DNA of 64,000 bases from JAUIET01 sp045106985 (lineage in GTDB: Bacteria > Pseudomonadota > Gammaproteobacteria > Pseudomonadales > JAUIET01). Under the pieces are notes generated by a model, which was not told the origin of the DNA, made no database searches, and worked only from the letters and a program-made list of their open reading frames with translations. Positions 27,701 to 36,702 of this stretch are shown here, piece by piece; the first letter of the stretch is position 1, and every line of letters starts with the position of its first letter. The stretch covers positions 231,388 through 295,387 of the forward strand of contig JBGCFQ010000020.1 in the NCBI GenBank assembly GCA_045106985.1, written 5' to 3'. The translations under genes were made by a program, and so were the position numbers.

Positions 27701-29059
27701 ATGACTAGAAATTATTTCAATCAGCTGCCTTTTGTAACAACCTTGCTAAGCAGAGTTAGGCCCGCGCTACTGACATTCGCTATCGTTGCGAACGGGCTTT
27801 TCTGTCACCTTGTCAAAGCTGAGGACGTGACTGGCGTTGCACCGCGGGCAACACTTGAGAGCTCTCACACCACAGAAACATTAGCCGAAGAAGCACTTGG
27901 CAAGCTTGAATACGGAGTTCACTATGTTTTCACACCCAACATCAAAGAGGGTGTAATAGACGTGGAACTTCAGCTCTCTAAACCCGAGCTGGTCAAATCA
28001 ATTTCATTTCGCCACGACAAGCAGCGGCACAAAAATTTCAGTGGCGACGGTAAACTCAAGCGCTTCAAAAGCTCGATTCGCTGGGAGCCCGGTACTGGTG
28101 ATGATGCTGCAGTGCTCCGTTATCAAGCCAAGGTGAGTCATGAACGAAATAAGGGCGGCTTCGATGCGCTAATGACCGCCGATTGGTCTATTTTTCGTGG
28201 TGACAATATTGTCCCTACAGCCAAAGTACGCAGCCGCAAAGGCGCAAGCTCTGTCTCAACATTGAGTTTCGATTTACCACCCGAATGGACCAGTGTCGAT
28301 ATAGGCTGGCGTAAAATGAAGGACTGGCAGTTTCGCATTGATAATCCGGAACGACAGTTTGATCGACCGACAGGATGGATGATCGCTGGGAAATTAGGCT
28401 CCCGACGAGACTTTCTGCAAGGCACAGAATTGTCGATAGCGGCACCACAAGGAAGTGACATGCAAAGGATGAATGCCCTTGCTTTAATAAACCTCGTCTG
28501 GCCTGAAGTTCAGCGAGCCTTCCAAAAACTGCCACCAAAGATTTTAATTGTGGCCGCAGGCGATCCGATGTGGCGTGGAGGTCTTTCTTCACCGAATTCT
28601 TTCTATGTTCATGCCGGGCGGCCTCTGATTAGTGAGAATGGCACAAGTACGCTGTTGCATGAGCTAAGCCATGTCATCACTCGAATTCGCGGCAGTAGCC
28701 AATCGGACTGGATTTCAGAGGGCTTAGCGGAGTTTTACTCAATAGAGCTGATGCTGCGCGCTGGGGCCATGAACCCAGCACGCCATAATAGAGTGCTAAA
28801 AAGCCTGGCTCGCTGGGGAGCAAAAGTCGATACCTTGCGCACTCGTTCGTCCTCCGGCGCTACGACGGCCAGGGCAGTATTGCTTATTCATCAGCTTGAT
28901 ATTGAATTAAGAAAAGAAAGTAATGGTCAATACTCAATTGACGACGTCACGCGTCAATTGATGGTCGAAAGAAAAGTCAGCAATAAGAAGTTGCGCACGA
29001 TTGTTGAAACCTTACTGGGTCGACCCTCGCAAGTACTTGCTACTCCTCTCCTCCGTTAA
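27701..29059 (+). CDS. Exported gluzincin-type metalloprotease (peptidase MA-like)
   Basis: The 452-residue protein has a signal peptide (residues about 1-41) and a zinc-protease motif HELSH at residues 320-324, followed by WISEGLAEFYS, in which Glu340 is the likely third zinc ligand. This HExxH...EG arrangement is that of the gluzincin clan, closest in style to peptidase MA-like domains. The N-terminal 250 residues are mixed beta, with no family I recognise. It starts 51 bases after the RND pump gene and might be co-transcribed with it. Its substrate, presumably an envelope protein or peptide, is unknown. Confidence 0.75.
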   Translation: MTRNYFNQLPFVTTLLSRVRPALLTFAIVANGLFCHLVKAEDVTGVAPRATLESSHTTETLAEEALGKLEYGVHYVFTPNIKEGVIDVELQLSKPELVKSISFRHDKQRHKNFSGDGKLKRFKSSIRWEPGTGDDAAVLRYQAKVSHERNKGGFDALMTADWSIFRGDNIVPTAKVRSRKGASSVSTLSFDLPPEWTSVDIGWRKMKDWQFRIDNPERQFDRPTGWMIAGKLGSRRDFLQGTELSIAAPQGSDMQRMNALALINLVWPEVQRAFQKLPPKILIVAAGDPMWRGGLSSPNSFYVHAGRPLISENGTSTLLHELSHVITRIRGSSQSDWISEGLAEFYSIELMLRAGAMNPARHNRVLKSLARWGAKVDTLRTRSSSGATTARAVLLIHQLDIELRKESNGQYSIDDVTRQLMVERKVSNKKLRTIVETLLGRPSQVLATPLLR

Positions 29060-29069
29060 CATTTCTTTT

Positions 29070-29087
29070 GGTAACATTCTCGTTACC
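29070..29087. promoter_or_regulatory. Inverted repeat, possible operator
   Basis: GGTAAC and GTTACC form a perfect inverted repeat with a 6-base spacer; a GTTAAC palindrome lies 10 bases to the left (29055-29060). There is no T-run, so it is not an obvious terminator. It could be a binding site in the upstream region of the small secreted-protein gene at 29299. Confidence 0.25.
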
Positions 29088-29298
29088 GTCATGCTAGAGC
29101 TCCGAAAGCCCCGCGAAATAGAAACACTTTAAGTTTCATGTTTATGTCATTGTTATTTATTCCTAAGTGCTCAATAAATTCGACGAACGGTGCTATAGCG
29201 CTTGCTTTAGGCATTGAATAGACTATTCTTCGGAAATGTTACATATAGTAACAAATGATTTAGCACACTATTGCTATTGCCATCCGCAGGAACATGAC

Positions 29299-29535
29299 AT
29301 GACACGCCCAACCATCGCCGCTATTGCGCTCGCTTTCTTTTGCAGCTCAGCAATCTCTGACGACGCAATCCCTCAGTCGCCGCTTACCCAGCCTGAGCTG
29401 TTGACCATCAAGTTAAGCGAGCAAACGGAAGAATTAGCCGAGGCGCGACTACGAGATAGCTCGGAGAACATTGAAGAACTCATACAAGAGCACGCTAAGG
29501 ACAAGCGCGAACAGTTAGCCAGCACCGCAGAATAA
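29299..29535 (+). CDS. Small secreted or periplasmic protein of unknown function
   Basis: This 78-residue protein has a short signal peptide (RPTIAAIALAFFCSSAISD, cleavage near residue 20) followed by a highly charged, probably single-helix segment rich in Glu, Lys and Arg. The ATG at 29299 is preferred because AGGAA lies just upstream; the frame could extend to 29236. I recognise no family. A 239-base non-coding stretch precedes it, so it may have its own promoter. Confidence 0.55.
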   Translation: MTRPTIAAIALAFFCSSAISDDAIPQSPLTQPELLTIKLSEQTEELAEARLRDSSENIEELIQEHAKDKREQLASTAE

Positions 29536-29627
29536 ACACCTGCAAGCGCACTATTACCATCAATAGTTTCCGTTAGAGCCAGCGTCGCGTAGTATGATTT
29601 TTGCACCGCAATTTTCCAAGATTTACT

Positions 29628-30383
29628 ATGGAGTCCTCATCTGACGGACTTGCGCAACAGATAAATGTTCGCAAGACTGAATTTCTTTACTATCAAGCAC
29701 CGTTCTCCTGCATCGGAAATGGTGTCGCACTGGCATTGATTCTCGCTGCTTACTGGAAAACCCTCCCACTGTTGCCTTTAGCATTATGGGCAACTGCAGC
29801 GACGATATTACTGCTGGGCCGATGGCGCGGCGCTAAAGCCTTCAAAAAACGCGATCGCTACGCCGATATCTCGCAGTGGTACCAGCGCTACAACAACAAT
29901 GCGACCTGTAATGGTCTTTCGTGGGGGGCATTAGTCGCATACGCCGCTAGCCAGCTTGCTGCGCCAGAATTAGTTGTATTGATGATGGTACTTGGCGTGC
30001 TTTTGACCGCGAGCAGCGTTGCCTACAATAGCTACATGCGCCTTTACTGTAACTTCGCTCTGCCAGCCGCACTCCCGGCAGCGTTATTACTTTTTAGCCG
30101 TGGCCAGCCTCAGGATACAGCTGTTGCAGCTGTGATAATCTGCTGGCTAATCCTGATGATATCGTTTGCTCATCAGGTCAGTGGCTACCTTGGCCGCACG
30201 GCGAGCTATGAATTCACTAATATTGCGCTACTCAGAGAGCTTCATATCCAACAAGAGCACAGCCGTATTTTGCAGGAAGAAATCGAACTCAAGAGGCATA
30301 TTATTGAAGCGCTTGCACAACGCGAACGGCAGCACTCCGGCCACTCAACAAGCCCTCGCTTCCCAGCGCCCCAGTTGCAATAG
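29628..30383 (+). CDS. Membrane protein resembling a sensor input domain without an output domain
   Basis: The 251-residue protein has about six hydrophobic segments between residues 30 and 190, then a charged coiled-coil of about 45 residues (LLRELHIQQEHSRILQEEIE). The layout, including NNNATCNGLSWGALVAY, resembles the membrane part of GGDEF proteins or sensor kinases in gammaproteobacteria. Here, however, the protein stops after the coiled-coil, where an enzymatic domain would normally begin. The ATG at 29628 is chosen over a TTG at 29601; neither has a good ribosome site. It could be a truncated signalling protein or one that works through a partner. Confidence 0.6.
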   Translation: MESSSDGLAQQINVRKTEFLYYQAPFSCIGNGVALALILAAYWKTLPLLPLALWATAATILLLGRWRGAKAFKKRDRYADISQWYQRYNNNATCNGLSWGALVAYAASQLAAPELVVLMMVLGVLLTASSVAYNSYMRLYCNFALPAALPAALLLFSRGQPQDTAVAAVIICWLILMISFAHQVSGYLGRTASYEFTNIALLRELHIQQEHSRILQEEIELKRHIIEALAQRERQHSGHSTSPRFPAPQLQ

Positions 30384-30563
30384 CACTGAGCACCAGCCAA
30401 TCAAATAATAATCAGCTGCTCAAGCAGTGTACTAAAGTTACCAAATCCAGCACACGCATAGAATATGTTTCAAGAAGTGCTTGTTAGTGACTGTTAAATA
30501 TGGAATTATCCATTTAGCCCCATCCAAATGTTGTAGTGGGCTGGCAGTAATAAGAGGCTAACA

Positions 30564-31229
30564 ATGGCACGATTGAGATTTCAAGTCTGGCTTGATATAC
30601 GTGAAATGCAGGCAGAAGATCTAGCTCGCATAGTAGGAGTATCAAACCAGGCCGTTCACCGCTGGTTAAAACATGGAATACCAAGGGCACGAGTTGCTAA
30701 TGTTGCGAACGCGTTGAGTATTGAGCCCAGCGAGCTCTATCGTTTCGTTGATACGGACATCGCTTCTGAATTAGTGGACTACTCGCAGGAGTCTAATAAT
30801 CAGAAGCGCCGCTTTCTGCGAAGAACAAAAGTTGACACAACGGCGGCCAACAGCAGTGGCGGTGCTTACGTGGATGAAGCTCGCGCCCCCCTTCCCTCAA
30901 GCGCTGACTCCCACGGCAACAATAGCCGTAACGATGCAAGTAGTGTTGTGTTCGCCGATCGCCGCAAATTAGTGGATCGACGACGACATCAATCTCGTAG
31001 CACCAGCACGCCCAGTAGGCGTGCAACTCTGGACCGCAGAGACACTCGATATAGAAATGCGCAAAGTGAATTGTGGTGGCTTAAAGTTGATTATTTAGAT
31101 GGCCAATTTGAGGAAGGGGTGATGCCCGGCAGCTACGAAACCACCGAGCACAACAATTTTGAAGAAATAACGCTGGACGACGTTACACTAGATCTTGAAA
31201 CACAGCTGACTGGCACAGATTCTGATTAA
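30564..31229 (+). CDS. HTH (XRE/Cro-like) DNA-binding protein with disordered basic middle
   Basis: The 221-residue protein begins with a helix-turn-helix (EDLARIVGVSNQAVHRWLKHG, residues about 18-38) in the context of a compact Cro/CI-like domain ending near residue 62. The middle (about 75-165) is low in hydrophobic residues and has repeated DRR and RRR clusters. The end forms a small acidic domain starting at SELWWLKVDYLDG. It is probably a transcription regulator. Targets are unknown; neighbouring genes at 29628 and 31423 are separated by 180 to 195 bases on each side. Confidence 0.7.
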   Translation: MARLRFQVWLDIREMQAEDLARIVGVSNQAVHRWLKHGIPRARVANVANALSIEPSELYRFVDTDIASELVDYSQESNNQKRRFLRRTKVDTTAANSSGGAYVDEARAPLPSSADSHGNNSRNDASSVVFADRRKLVDRRRHQSRSTSTPSRRATLDRRDTRYRNAQSELWWLKVDYLDGQFEEGVMPGSYETTEHNNFEEITLDDVTLDLETQLTGTDSD

Positions 31230-31422
31230 TAACAGACAGCTGCCACCTGATTTACGCATCTGCGTAGCCGAATGTCTAAGGCAGCGGTTTGCTTGATGTC
31301 CATCGAGCATGCCAACTTTCGCCACTAACTAACGCTGGACAAAGGCTGGTGCTTTTCTGCACACTTGTCGGAAAATAGACGCGGCACTGAAGTCGCCCGA
31401 TCCACCTACATATTAAGAACCA

Positions 31423-32625
31423 ATGAAATCCGATAATATTCTGACCGGTATTCGTGTGCTGGACGTTGGAAGCTGGGTAGCTGCACCCGCCGCCGCTACT
31501 GCTATGGCTGATTTTGGCGCTGACGTAATCAAAGTAGAGCAGCCGGGAGGCGACCCTTTCCGAAACTTTATGGGGATACCAGGCTTTCCTGTTACAGAAG
31601 ACAATTACCCATGGCTGCTTGTTGGCCGAAACAAGCGCAGTCTTGTTCTCGACCTGAAAAGTGACGAAGGCTACGAAGCCTTATGTCGCCTGATTGAGAC
31701 AGCAGACGTATTCCTAACAAATTACCCGCCTGAGGTTCTCAAAAGACTAAAGGTGCGCTACAGCGATGTGGCCGCACTAAACGACGAATTAATCTATGCA
31801 CAACTATCGGGCTACGGTGAAGAAGGCCCAGATGCAAATCAGGCTGCGTTTGACCGAAGCGCGTGGTGGGCGCGCTCCGGAATGATGGATCTAGTGCGCT
31901 CTGGAGATTCTCCACCAGCCGCTGGTGCGCCGGCCTGGGGCGACTATGCCACATCAACTTCTGTGTTTGCTGGCATCATGATGGCCCTGTTTCGCAGGGA
32001 ACGAACTGGCAAGGGCAGCAAGGTTTCTACATCGCTGCTTGCCAATGGTGTTTGGTCTAACTCGATGATGCTTCAAGCCTTACTCTGTGGCGGGAAAACA
32101 GCCTACGAACCACCAAGGGCACAAAATCCTATGCCTCTTGGCGTTCCTTATCAGTGCCAGGATAAGCGCTGGTTTTACCCATGGATCTTTGACGTACAGG
32201 GTCAGTGGGTCTATTTCCTCACTGTGCTGGGTTGCTCGAGCATGCTAGACGATCCTCGTTTTGCCAGCGCTGAAGCCTGCCATGCGAACGCGACTGCCAC
32301 GATAGAGCATTTGGATGACATTTTCGCAAGCAAAACATGGGCGGAATGGAAGACCGTTTTTGATACCTATGACATACAATACCTCCCAGTAGCCGCGCCA
32401 GAGGAAACGCTCAAGGACCCTCAGCTGCATGAAAATGCAATGCTGGTGGACCTTCCTTCTGGTCGTTTTAATGCGGCTCAGACCGTTAGCAGTCCGCTGC
32501 AGGTAGAAGGCGTTAGTAAACTAACGCCCCGCCCTGCGCCAGAAATCGGGCAAGACAGCCGAGATGTTTTGGCAGAGGCCGGATTTGATGCTGATGAAAT
32601 TGCCGCAATACTTGGAGCTAGCTAA
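31423..32625 (+). CDS. Family III CoA-transferase (CaiB/BaiF)
   Basis: This 400-residue enzyme moves CoA between carboxylic acids. Family features are RVLDVGSWVAAPAAATAMADFGADVIKVE at the N-terminus, NKRSLVLDLKS, and AQLSGYGEEGP before a region DRSAWWARSGMMD that holds the expected catalytic aspartate. Length is typical. It opens a same-strand cluster with an alpha/beta hydrolase and a luciferase-like oxidoreductase, which points to degradation of a carboxylic acid through a CoA thioester. The substrate is not known. Confidence 0.92.
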   Translation: MKSDNILTGIRVLDVGSWVAAPAAATAMADFGADVIKVEQPGGDPFRNFMGIPGFPVTEDNYPWLLVGRNKRSLVLDLKSDEGYEALCRLIETADVFLTNYPPEVLKRLKVRYSDVAALNDELIYAQLSGYGEEGPDANQAAFDRSAWWARSGMMDLVRSGDSPPAAGAPAWGDYATSTSVFAGIMMALFRRERTGKGSKVSTSLLANGVWSNSMMLQALLCGGKTAYEPPRAQNPMPLGVPYQCQDKRWFYPWIFDVQGQWVYFLTVLGCSSMLDDPRFASAEACHANATATIEHLDDIFASKTWAEWKTVFDTYDIQYLPVAAPEETLKDPQLHENAMLVDLPSGRFNAAQTVSSPLQVEGVSKLTPRPAPEIGQDSRDVLAEAGFDADEIAAILGAS

Positions 32626-32662
32626 GCCAGCATCCGACAATCGCCAACACTGAGGAGATAAA

Positions 32663-33517
32663 GTGACCGACTATAGCTTTGAAGCCACTGCAAAATCGTT
32701 CGATGCGCCAGCTGGAAAAATACATTACAACGAAGCCGGTTCAGGTCCTGCTCTATTGCTACTCCATGGCTCTGGCCCTGGTGTTACCGGCTGGGAGAAT
32801 TTTTCAGACACCCTAGCCAGCTTTGTAGGCGAATATCGATGCATTGTTCCTGACTTTCCTGGCTATGGCGCCAGCGACTCAGTTGATGGCAATCCAATTG
32901 AGGTATGCGTGCAGTCAGTGATCGCCTTAATGGACGGTCTTGGAATCGAGAAAGCCCATATCATTGGTAATTCTCTAGGCGGAATCGTAGCCGGCCTGTT
33001 TGCTGCTTATAACCCAGATAAAGTGGACAAGTTCGTTTCAATCGGCGGTTTAGGTATAAACATCTTTTCTTCCTTTCCGGCAGAGGGGCTTGTGCGTCTG
33101 AGTCAATTTGCTGAGAATCCTACGCGCGAACATATCGTTGCCTGGCTCAATTCGATGGTCTACGACCGCGCAATAGTAACCGATGAGTTGGTTGATCGCA
33201 GAATGCGCCAAGCCACTGAAAGCAAAACTCTGGAGACCACTCGTGTTCTATACTCCCAAGCTTCTCTAGACGGCATGCAACAAATGTTTTCTGGCCCTGA
33301 CGCCACCCAACGTTTAGCCCACCTCAGCTCCATAACAGCGCCCACGCTGCTAACCTGGGGCCGTGAAGACAGAGTTACCCCTATCGATATGGCTTTGCTG
33401 CCTATGAAACTGATCCCAAATTGCGAATTGCATGTATTTCCCAAGTGTGGCCACTGGGCCATGATCGAACGCAAACACGAGTTTGAGTCAGTTGTGAGAG
33501 CCTTTCTTGCTCGTTGA
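32663..33517 (+). CDS. Alpha/beta hydrolase, meta-cleavage-product-hydrolase-like
   Basis: The 284-residue hydrolase has the oxyanion motif HGSGPGVTGWENF (residues about 34-46), nucleophile elbow GNSLGG (serine near residue 108), acid-loop segment WGREDRVTP and the terminal histidine in CGHWAMIER. The early HGSGPG is typical of hydrolases of carbon-carbon bonds in aromatic or steroid ring degradation such as BphD, MhpC and HsaD. Start is GTG with GAGGAG upstream. It follows the CoA-transferase by 37 bases and precedes the flavin oxidoreductase. Ester hydrolysis is an alternative activity. Confidence 0.88.
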   Translation: MTDYSFEATAKSFDAPAGKIHYNEAGSGPALLLLHGSGPGVTGWENFSDTLASFVGEYRCIVPDFPGYGASDSVDGNPIEVCVQSVIALMDGLGIEKAHIIGNSLGGIVAGLFAAYNPDKVDKFVSIGGLGINIFSSFPAEGLVRLSQFAENPTREHIVAWLNSMVYDRAIVTDELVDRRMRQATESKTLETTRVLYSQASLDGMQQMFSGPDATQRLAHLSSITAPTLLTWGREDRVTPIDMALLPMKLIPNCELHVFPKCGHWAMIERKHEFESVVRAFLAR

Positions 33518-33564
33518 CAGCATCAACCTACTTCTATATTCGACACACATTACGGAGCATAAGT

Positions 33565-34428
33565 ATGCGATTCCACTTTCAAATCGGCATGTGCGACTCA
33601 GACCACTATCTGCCACTAGCCAAAGCTGTTGAGGCAGCTGGGTACCACGGTGTCACTGTTCCGGATAGCATTTGTTACCCGAAAGAAGCGAGCTCAAAGT
33701 ATCCCTACAATGCAGATGGAAGCCGTGAATTTCTAGAAACGGTTCCGTTCATAGAGTCACTCATTGCAGTAACCGCTATGGCTGCGGTCACAGAACGACT
33801 GCGCTTCGCCACCTTCGTTTACAAGCTTGCTGTTCGCCAGATTGCAGGCGTTGCAAAGCAAGTACAAGGGATTCAGGCCATCAGCAACAATCGCTTTGAT
33901 TTTGGCGTTGGCATCAGTCCTTGGGAGGAAGACTTCGCTGTGATGCAAACGCCATGGGAAAAACGTGGCAAACGGCTCGATGAGCAGATGGACATTCTTC
34001 GCGGTTTGGAAACGGGAGAATATTATGGATTTGAAGGCGAGCTGCACTCTATGCCCGCCAATCGTATGCGCCCCGTGCCCAGCCAACGAACACCATTGTT
34101 AGTAGGTGGTCACTCAAAGGTAGCTCTTAACAGAGCCGCTTTAAAGGGCGACGGTTGGATGTGTGCAGGAGCCGAAACAGATCAACTGCAATCGTATATT
34201 GAACAACTCAAAGAGTTACGCAAGCAGCACGGCACGGAACATAAACCTTTCTCTATCTACGCTGGAAGCGCTGAAGGCTTTAGCAAAGAGGGTATTGCGA
34301 CATTAGAAGCTATTGGTGTCACAGACCTGATAGTAGGCTTCAGAGACCTGTACGCGATGCAGCCAGATCACACATTGGAAGAGAAAATAGAGATGCTCGA
34401 AGGGTATGCTTCACACTTTATTGTTTGA
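33565..34428 (+). CDS. LLM-class (luciferase-like) flavin or F420 oxidoreductase
   Basis: The 287-residue TIM-barrel protein begins MRFHFQIGMCDSDHYLPLAKAVE and includes GVTVPDSICYPK, RLRFATFVYKLAVR, DFGVGISPWEEDF and LLVGGHSKVALNRAA, all characteristic of the luciferase-like monooxygenase superfamily. The ATG at 33565 has GGAG upstream; an earlier in-frame start at 33514 overlaps the hydrolase gene. Whether it uses FMN or F420 cannot be decided; in gammaproteobacteria FMN is more usual. It is the last gene of the CoA-transferase cluster and converges on pqiC. Confidence 0.87.
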   Translation: MRFHFQIGMCDSDHYLPLAKAVEAAGYHGVTVPDSICYPKEASSKYPYNADGSREFLETVPFIESLIAVTAMAAVTERLRFATFVYKLAVRQIAGVAKQVQGIQAISNNRFDFGVGISPWEEDFAVMQTPWEKRGKRLDEQMDILRGLETGEYYGFEGELHSMPANRMRPVPSQRTPLLVGGHSKVALNRAALKGDGWMCAGAETDQLQSYIEQLKELRKQHGTEHKPFSIYAGSAEGFSKEGIATLEAIGVTDLIVGFRDLYAMQPDHTLEEKIEMLEGYASHFIV

Positions 34429-34462
34429 TTTAGTATTGTTAGGGCTTTTATCACCGACAGAG

Positions 34463-35089
34463 CTAAGGAGTGAGCTGCGTAGACAGCTCACTAGATTCTT
34501 CGAGGCTTACGGTCTCGAGGTAGCCAGCTAGCTCCTTGCCAAATTCCACGATCAATTCACTGAGCGCCGTTACGTACGCAGCGTAGCTAGCGTCATCAGG
34601 TTCGCCTACTAAGCGGCTACGTTTGCTGTATAAAAGCTCTCTTCCTGAGTCTGCACTTAATGTCCATAGCACGTCCAAACGCACCTCTTTTCCCAGCACA
34701 CCACCGAAGTGTTGAACGTCCAGACGCACCTGATGCACTGGCCGAAATCGCGTATCCCAAGGAGCCGCGTAGACACGATCAAGTCCTGTTTGATCGGCCA
34801 GCACAGACGCCATTACACGAGTAAAGTTTTCTTCAAGATCGCCAGCCCAAATACTGTAGCTAGCGATTTTCAAGCCACCATCAGCTTCTTGCGAGACTAT
34901 ACCTGGTCGGTCCAACTCGGAAGGAATATTAACGGGGCCAATACCCACAGACGCGATAGCATTGCCAAGCTCAATCTCTAGGGCATTGCCAGTAAGGGCC
35001 TGCAAATTATAGTAGCGCGTTGGCGGCTGGCTTGAACAAGCCGACAGAGCTAACAAGATTAGAACGAAGTGCACGCACTTAGTATTCAT
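34463..35089 (-). CDS. pqiC: PqiC, outer-membrane lipoprotein of the PqiABC lipid transport system
   Basis: This 208-residue lipoprotein has a signal peptide ending in lipobox LSAC (cysteine near residue 18) and an ABC-transport-auxiliary domain (NIPSELDRPGIV, WAGDLEENFTRVMASVL). PqiC caps the PqiB tunnel at the outer membrane. It overlaps pqiB by four bases and is the last gene of the operon. Length and features are normal for the family. Confidence 0.92.
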   Translation of the reverse strand: MNTKCVHFVLILLALSACSSQPPTRYYNLQALTGNALEIELGNAIASVGIGPVNIPSELDRPGIVSQEADGGLKIASYSIWAGDLEENFTRVMASVLADQTGLDRVYAAPWDTRFRPVHQVRLDVQHFGGVLGKEVRLDVLWTLSADSGRELLYSKRSRLVGEPDDASYAAYVTALSELIVEFGKELAGYLETVSLEESSELSTQLTP

Positions 35090-36702
35090 TTGTCGTTTTT
35101 CCCGCGTATCAAAGAGTCAGGATATCGAGCTAACTCATCAGTTAAGTTTTCCAAGGAATCAGCGGCATCACTGACATCTTCCAACATTTCCGTGAGTCGA
35201 TGCTGCAATGCAGAATCTGGTGCGACGACACTATCAATTGAGTGAATCGTATCTCGCATACCATCAATAGCCTTATCCAATGACTGTGCTGAACCATTGA
35301 GGCCTCCAATAAGTTCATCAACGTCATCAACAATGCGCGCTTTGTTAAGATCGCCCATCATTGTTGCAACTTCATGCAGGCTACTATCCAGATTCTTGCC
35401 AATCGAATCAAAGGGCAGTTCAGCGATGTTCTGCGCGATGTCGCCTAGACGCCGCGCTATTCGCGAGTATTCGCTGTCAGCGGTTGGCAAGAGTAAGAAA
35501 TCGCCCTGCTGGGTTAAAGGCGCTAGCTCCCCTTTAAACTTGCGCTCATGCTCCGGTAACAAGTCCACATAGAGTGACCCGGTTAGAAAGCTTCGCGTCT
35601 TTAACTGAGCTCTCATACCTTCGGCGACCAGAGTTGCAAATAACTCATTAAGTTCTGCCAATGTGGGAGCGTCGTCTGGATTAATTCGTTCTGGCTGAAT
35701 CGAAATCACCACATCAATCTCTCGATCGCTGGCTATGCCGGCATCGAGTCCTACGTGCTCAACCTTTCCTACTTGTATGCCGCGGAACTCAACCGGCGCG
35801 CCAACACTCAAGCCACGAACCGATGCTACGAACTTCAATAAATAGGGGTAAGAGTATGTTAACGCACCCTCAGCCACCGCTTCACGATCATCAAACAGGT
35901 GAAACTGAGCCCCTGCTTCAGCCCTGGCATGCTCTCCCGAAATATCGGGTGGTGTACTGAACGCCAGACCACCCGACATAAGCGCCGCGAAAGATTCGAC
36001 ATCAGCCACCAGCCCTTCAGAGCCAAACTCAAAACTTAAGCCGCTGACATTCCAAAAGGTGGTATTGGTCATAATCAACTCGTCGTATGGCGCTTTGATA
36101 AAAATTCTTGTTTCCACCCGGCCAGCCTCTGGCAGTAACTTAAAGCGAGTTACTTCGCCCACCGGAACCTGGCGGTGATAAACCAAAGATCCAATATCAA
36201 GCGAGCCAAGTTGCTCGGAACGCAACGTGTATTGGGTGCCTTGTTGATAAGAACGAATAGAAGGAGGCTCAGTCAAACCGTCGAATACACGTTGTTTAGC
36301 GCCAGGCTCACCTGGATCCATCTCCAGATAAACTCCGGAAAGCAAGGTATCTAATCCGCTGACCCCACCCAGTGAAATTCGAGGAGCAACAACCCAAAAT
36401 CGTGTGCTCTCAGACAACAAAGGGGCTACTTGAGGGTCCATCTCTACAAAAACAGTTACCTTTTCAAAATTAGAACTCAACCGTGTTTCAATAACTTCTC
36501 CAACGACTACGTCACGAAACTTTACTTTGGTTTTGCCTACAGCGATACCAGCGGCATCATCGAAAACGATCTGAATTTCAGGGCCACGTTCTTGCCAAGA
36601 ACGAAGTGCCAACCATCCCGCAATGAGGAGCGCCAACAGTGGTACAATCCAGATCGGGGAGATGTTGCTAACACGAGTTAAATGCGGATGGTTGTCATTC
36701 AT
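35086..36702 (-). CDS. pqiB: PqiB, MCE-domain intermembrane transport protein
   Basis: The 538-residue protein has one N-terminal membrane helix (SPIWIVPLLALLIAGWLAL, residues about 15-33), then three MCE domains starting near residues 43, 160 and 285 (the second at YTLRSEQLGSLDIGSLVYH, the third at KFVASVRGLSVGAPVEFRG), followed by a long helical C-terminal region. In E. coli PqiB forms a hexameric needle that bridges the periplasm for lipid traffic. Both neighbours overlap by four bases, giving a tight pqiABC operon. Confidence 0.95.
   Translation of the reverse strand: MNDNHPHLTRVSNISPIWIVPLLALLIAGWLALRSWQERGPEIQIVFDDAAGIAVGKTKVKFRDVVVGEVIETRLSSNFEKVTVFVEMDPQVAPLLSESTRFWVVAPRISLGGVSGLDTLLSGVYLEMDPGEPGAKQRVFDGLTEPPSIRSYQQGTQYTLRSEQLGSLDIGSLVYHRQVPVGEVTRFKLLPEAGRVETRIFIKAPYDELIMTNTTFWNVSGLSFEFGSEGLVADVESFAALMSGGLAFSTPPDISGEHARAEAGAQFHLFDDREAVAEGALTYSYPYLLKFVASVRGLSVGAPVEFRGIQVGKVEHVGLDAGIASDREIDVVISIQPERINPDDAPTLAELNELFATLVAEGMRAQLKTRSFLTGSLYVDLLPEHERKFKGELAPLTQQGDFLLLPTADSEYSRIARRLGDIAQNIAELPFDSIGKNLDSSLHEVATMMGDLNKARIVDDVDELIGGLNGSAQSLDKAIDGMRDTIHSIDSVVAPDSALQHRLTEMLEDVSDAADSLENLTDELARYPDSLIRGKNDK

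Noticed and set aside
31239..31285. GCTGCC...GGCAGC with an inner ACGCA/TGCGT after the HTH gene, as a structured RNA or terminator
   Set aside because: The stems are short, separated by unpaired bases, and no T-run follows.
34469..34492. Nine-base-pair hairpin at the end of pqiC
   Set aside because: It overlaps the last codons of pqiC and has no T-run on either side, so it cannot be called an intrinsic terminator.
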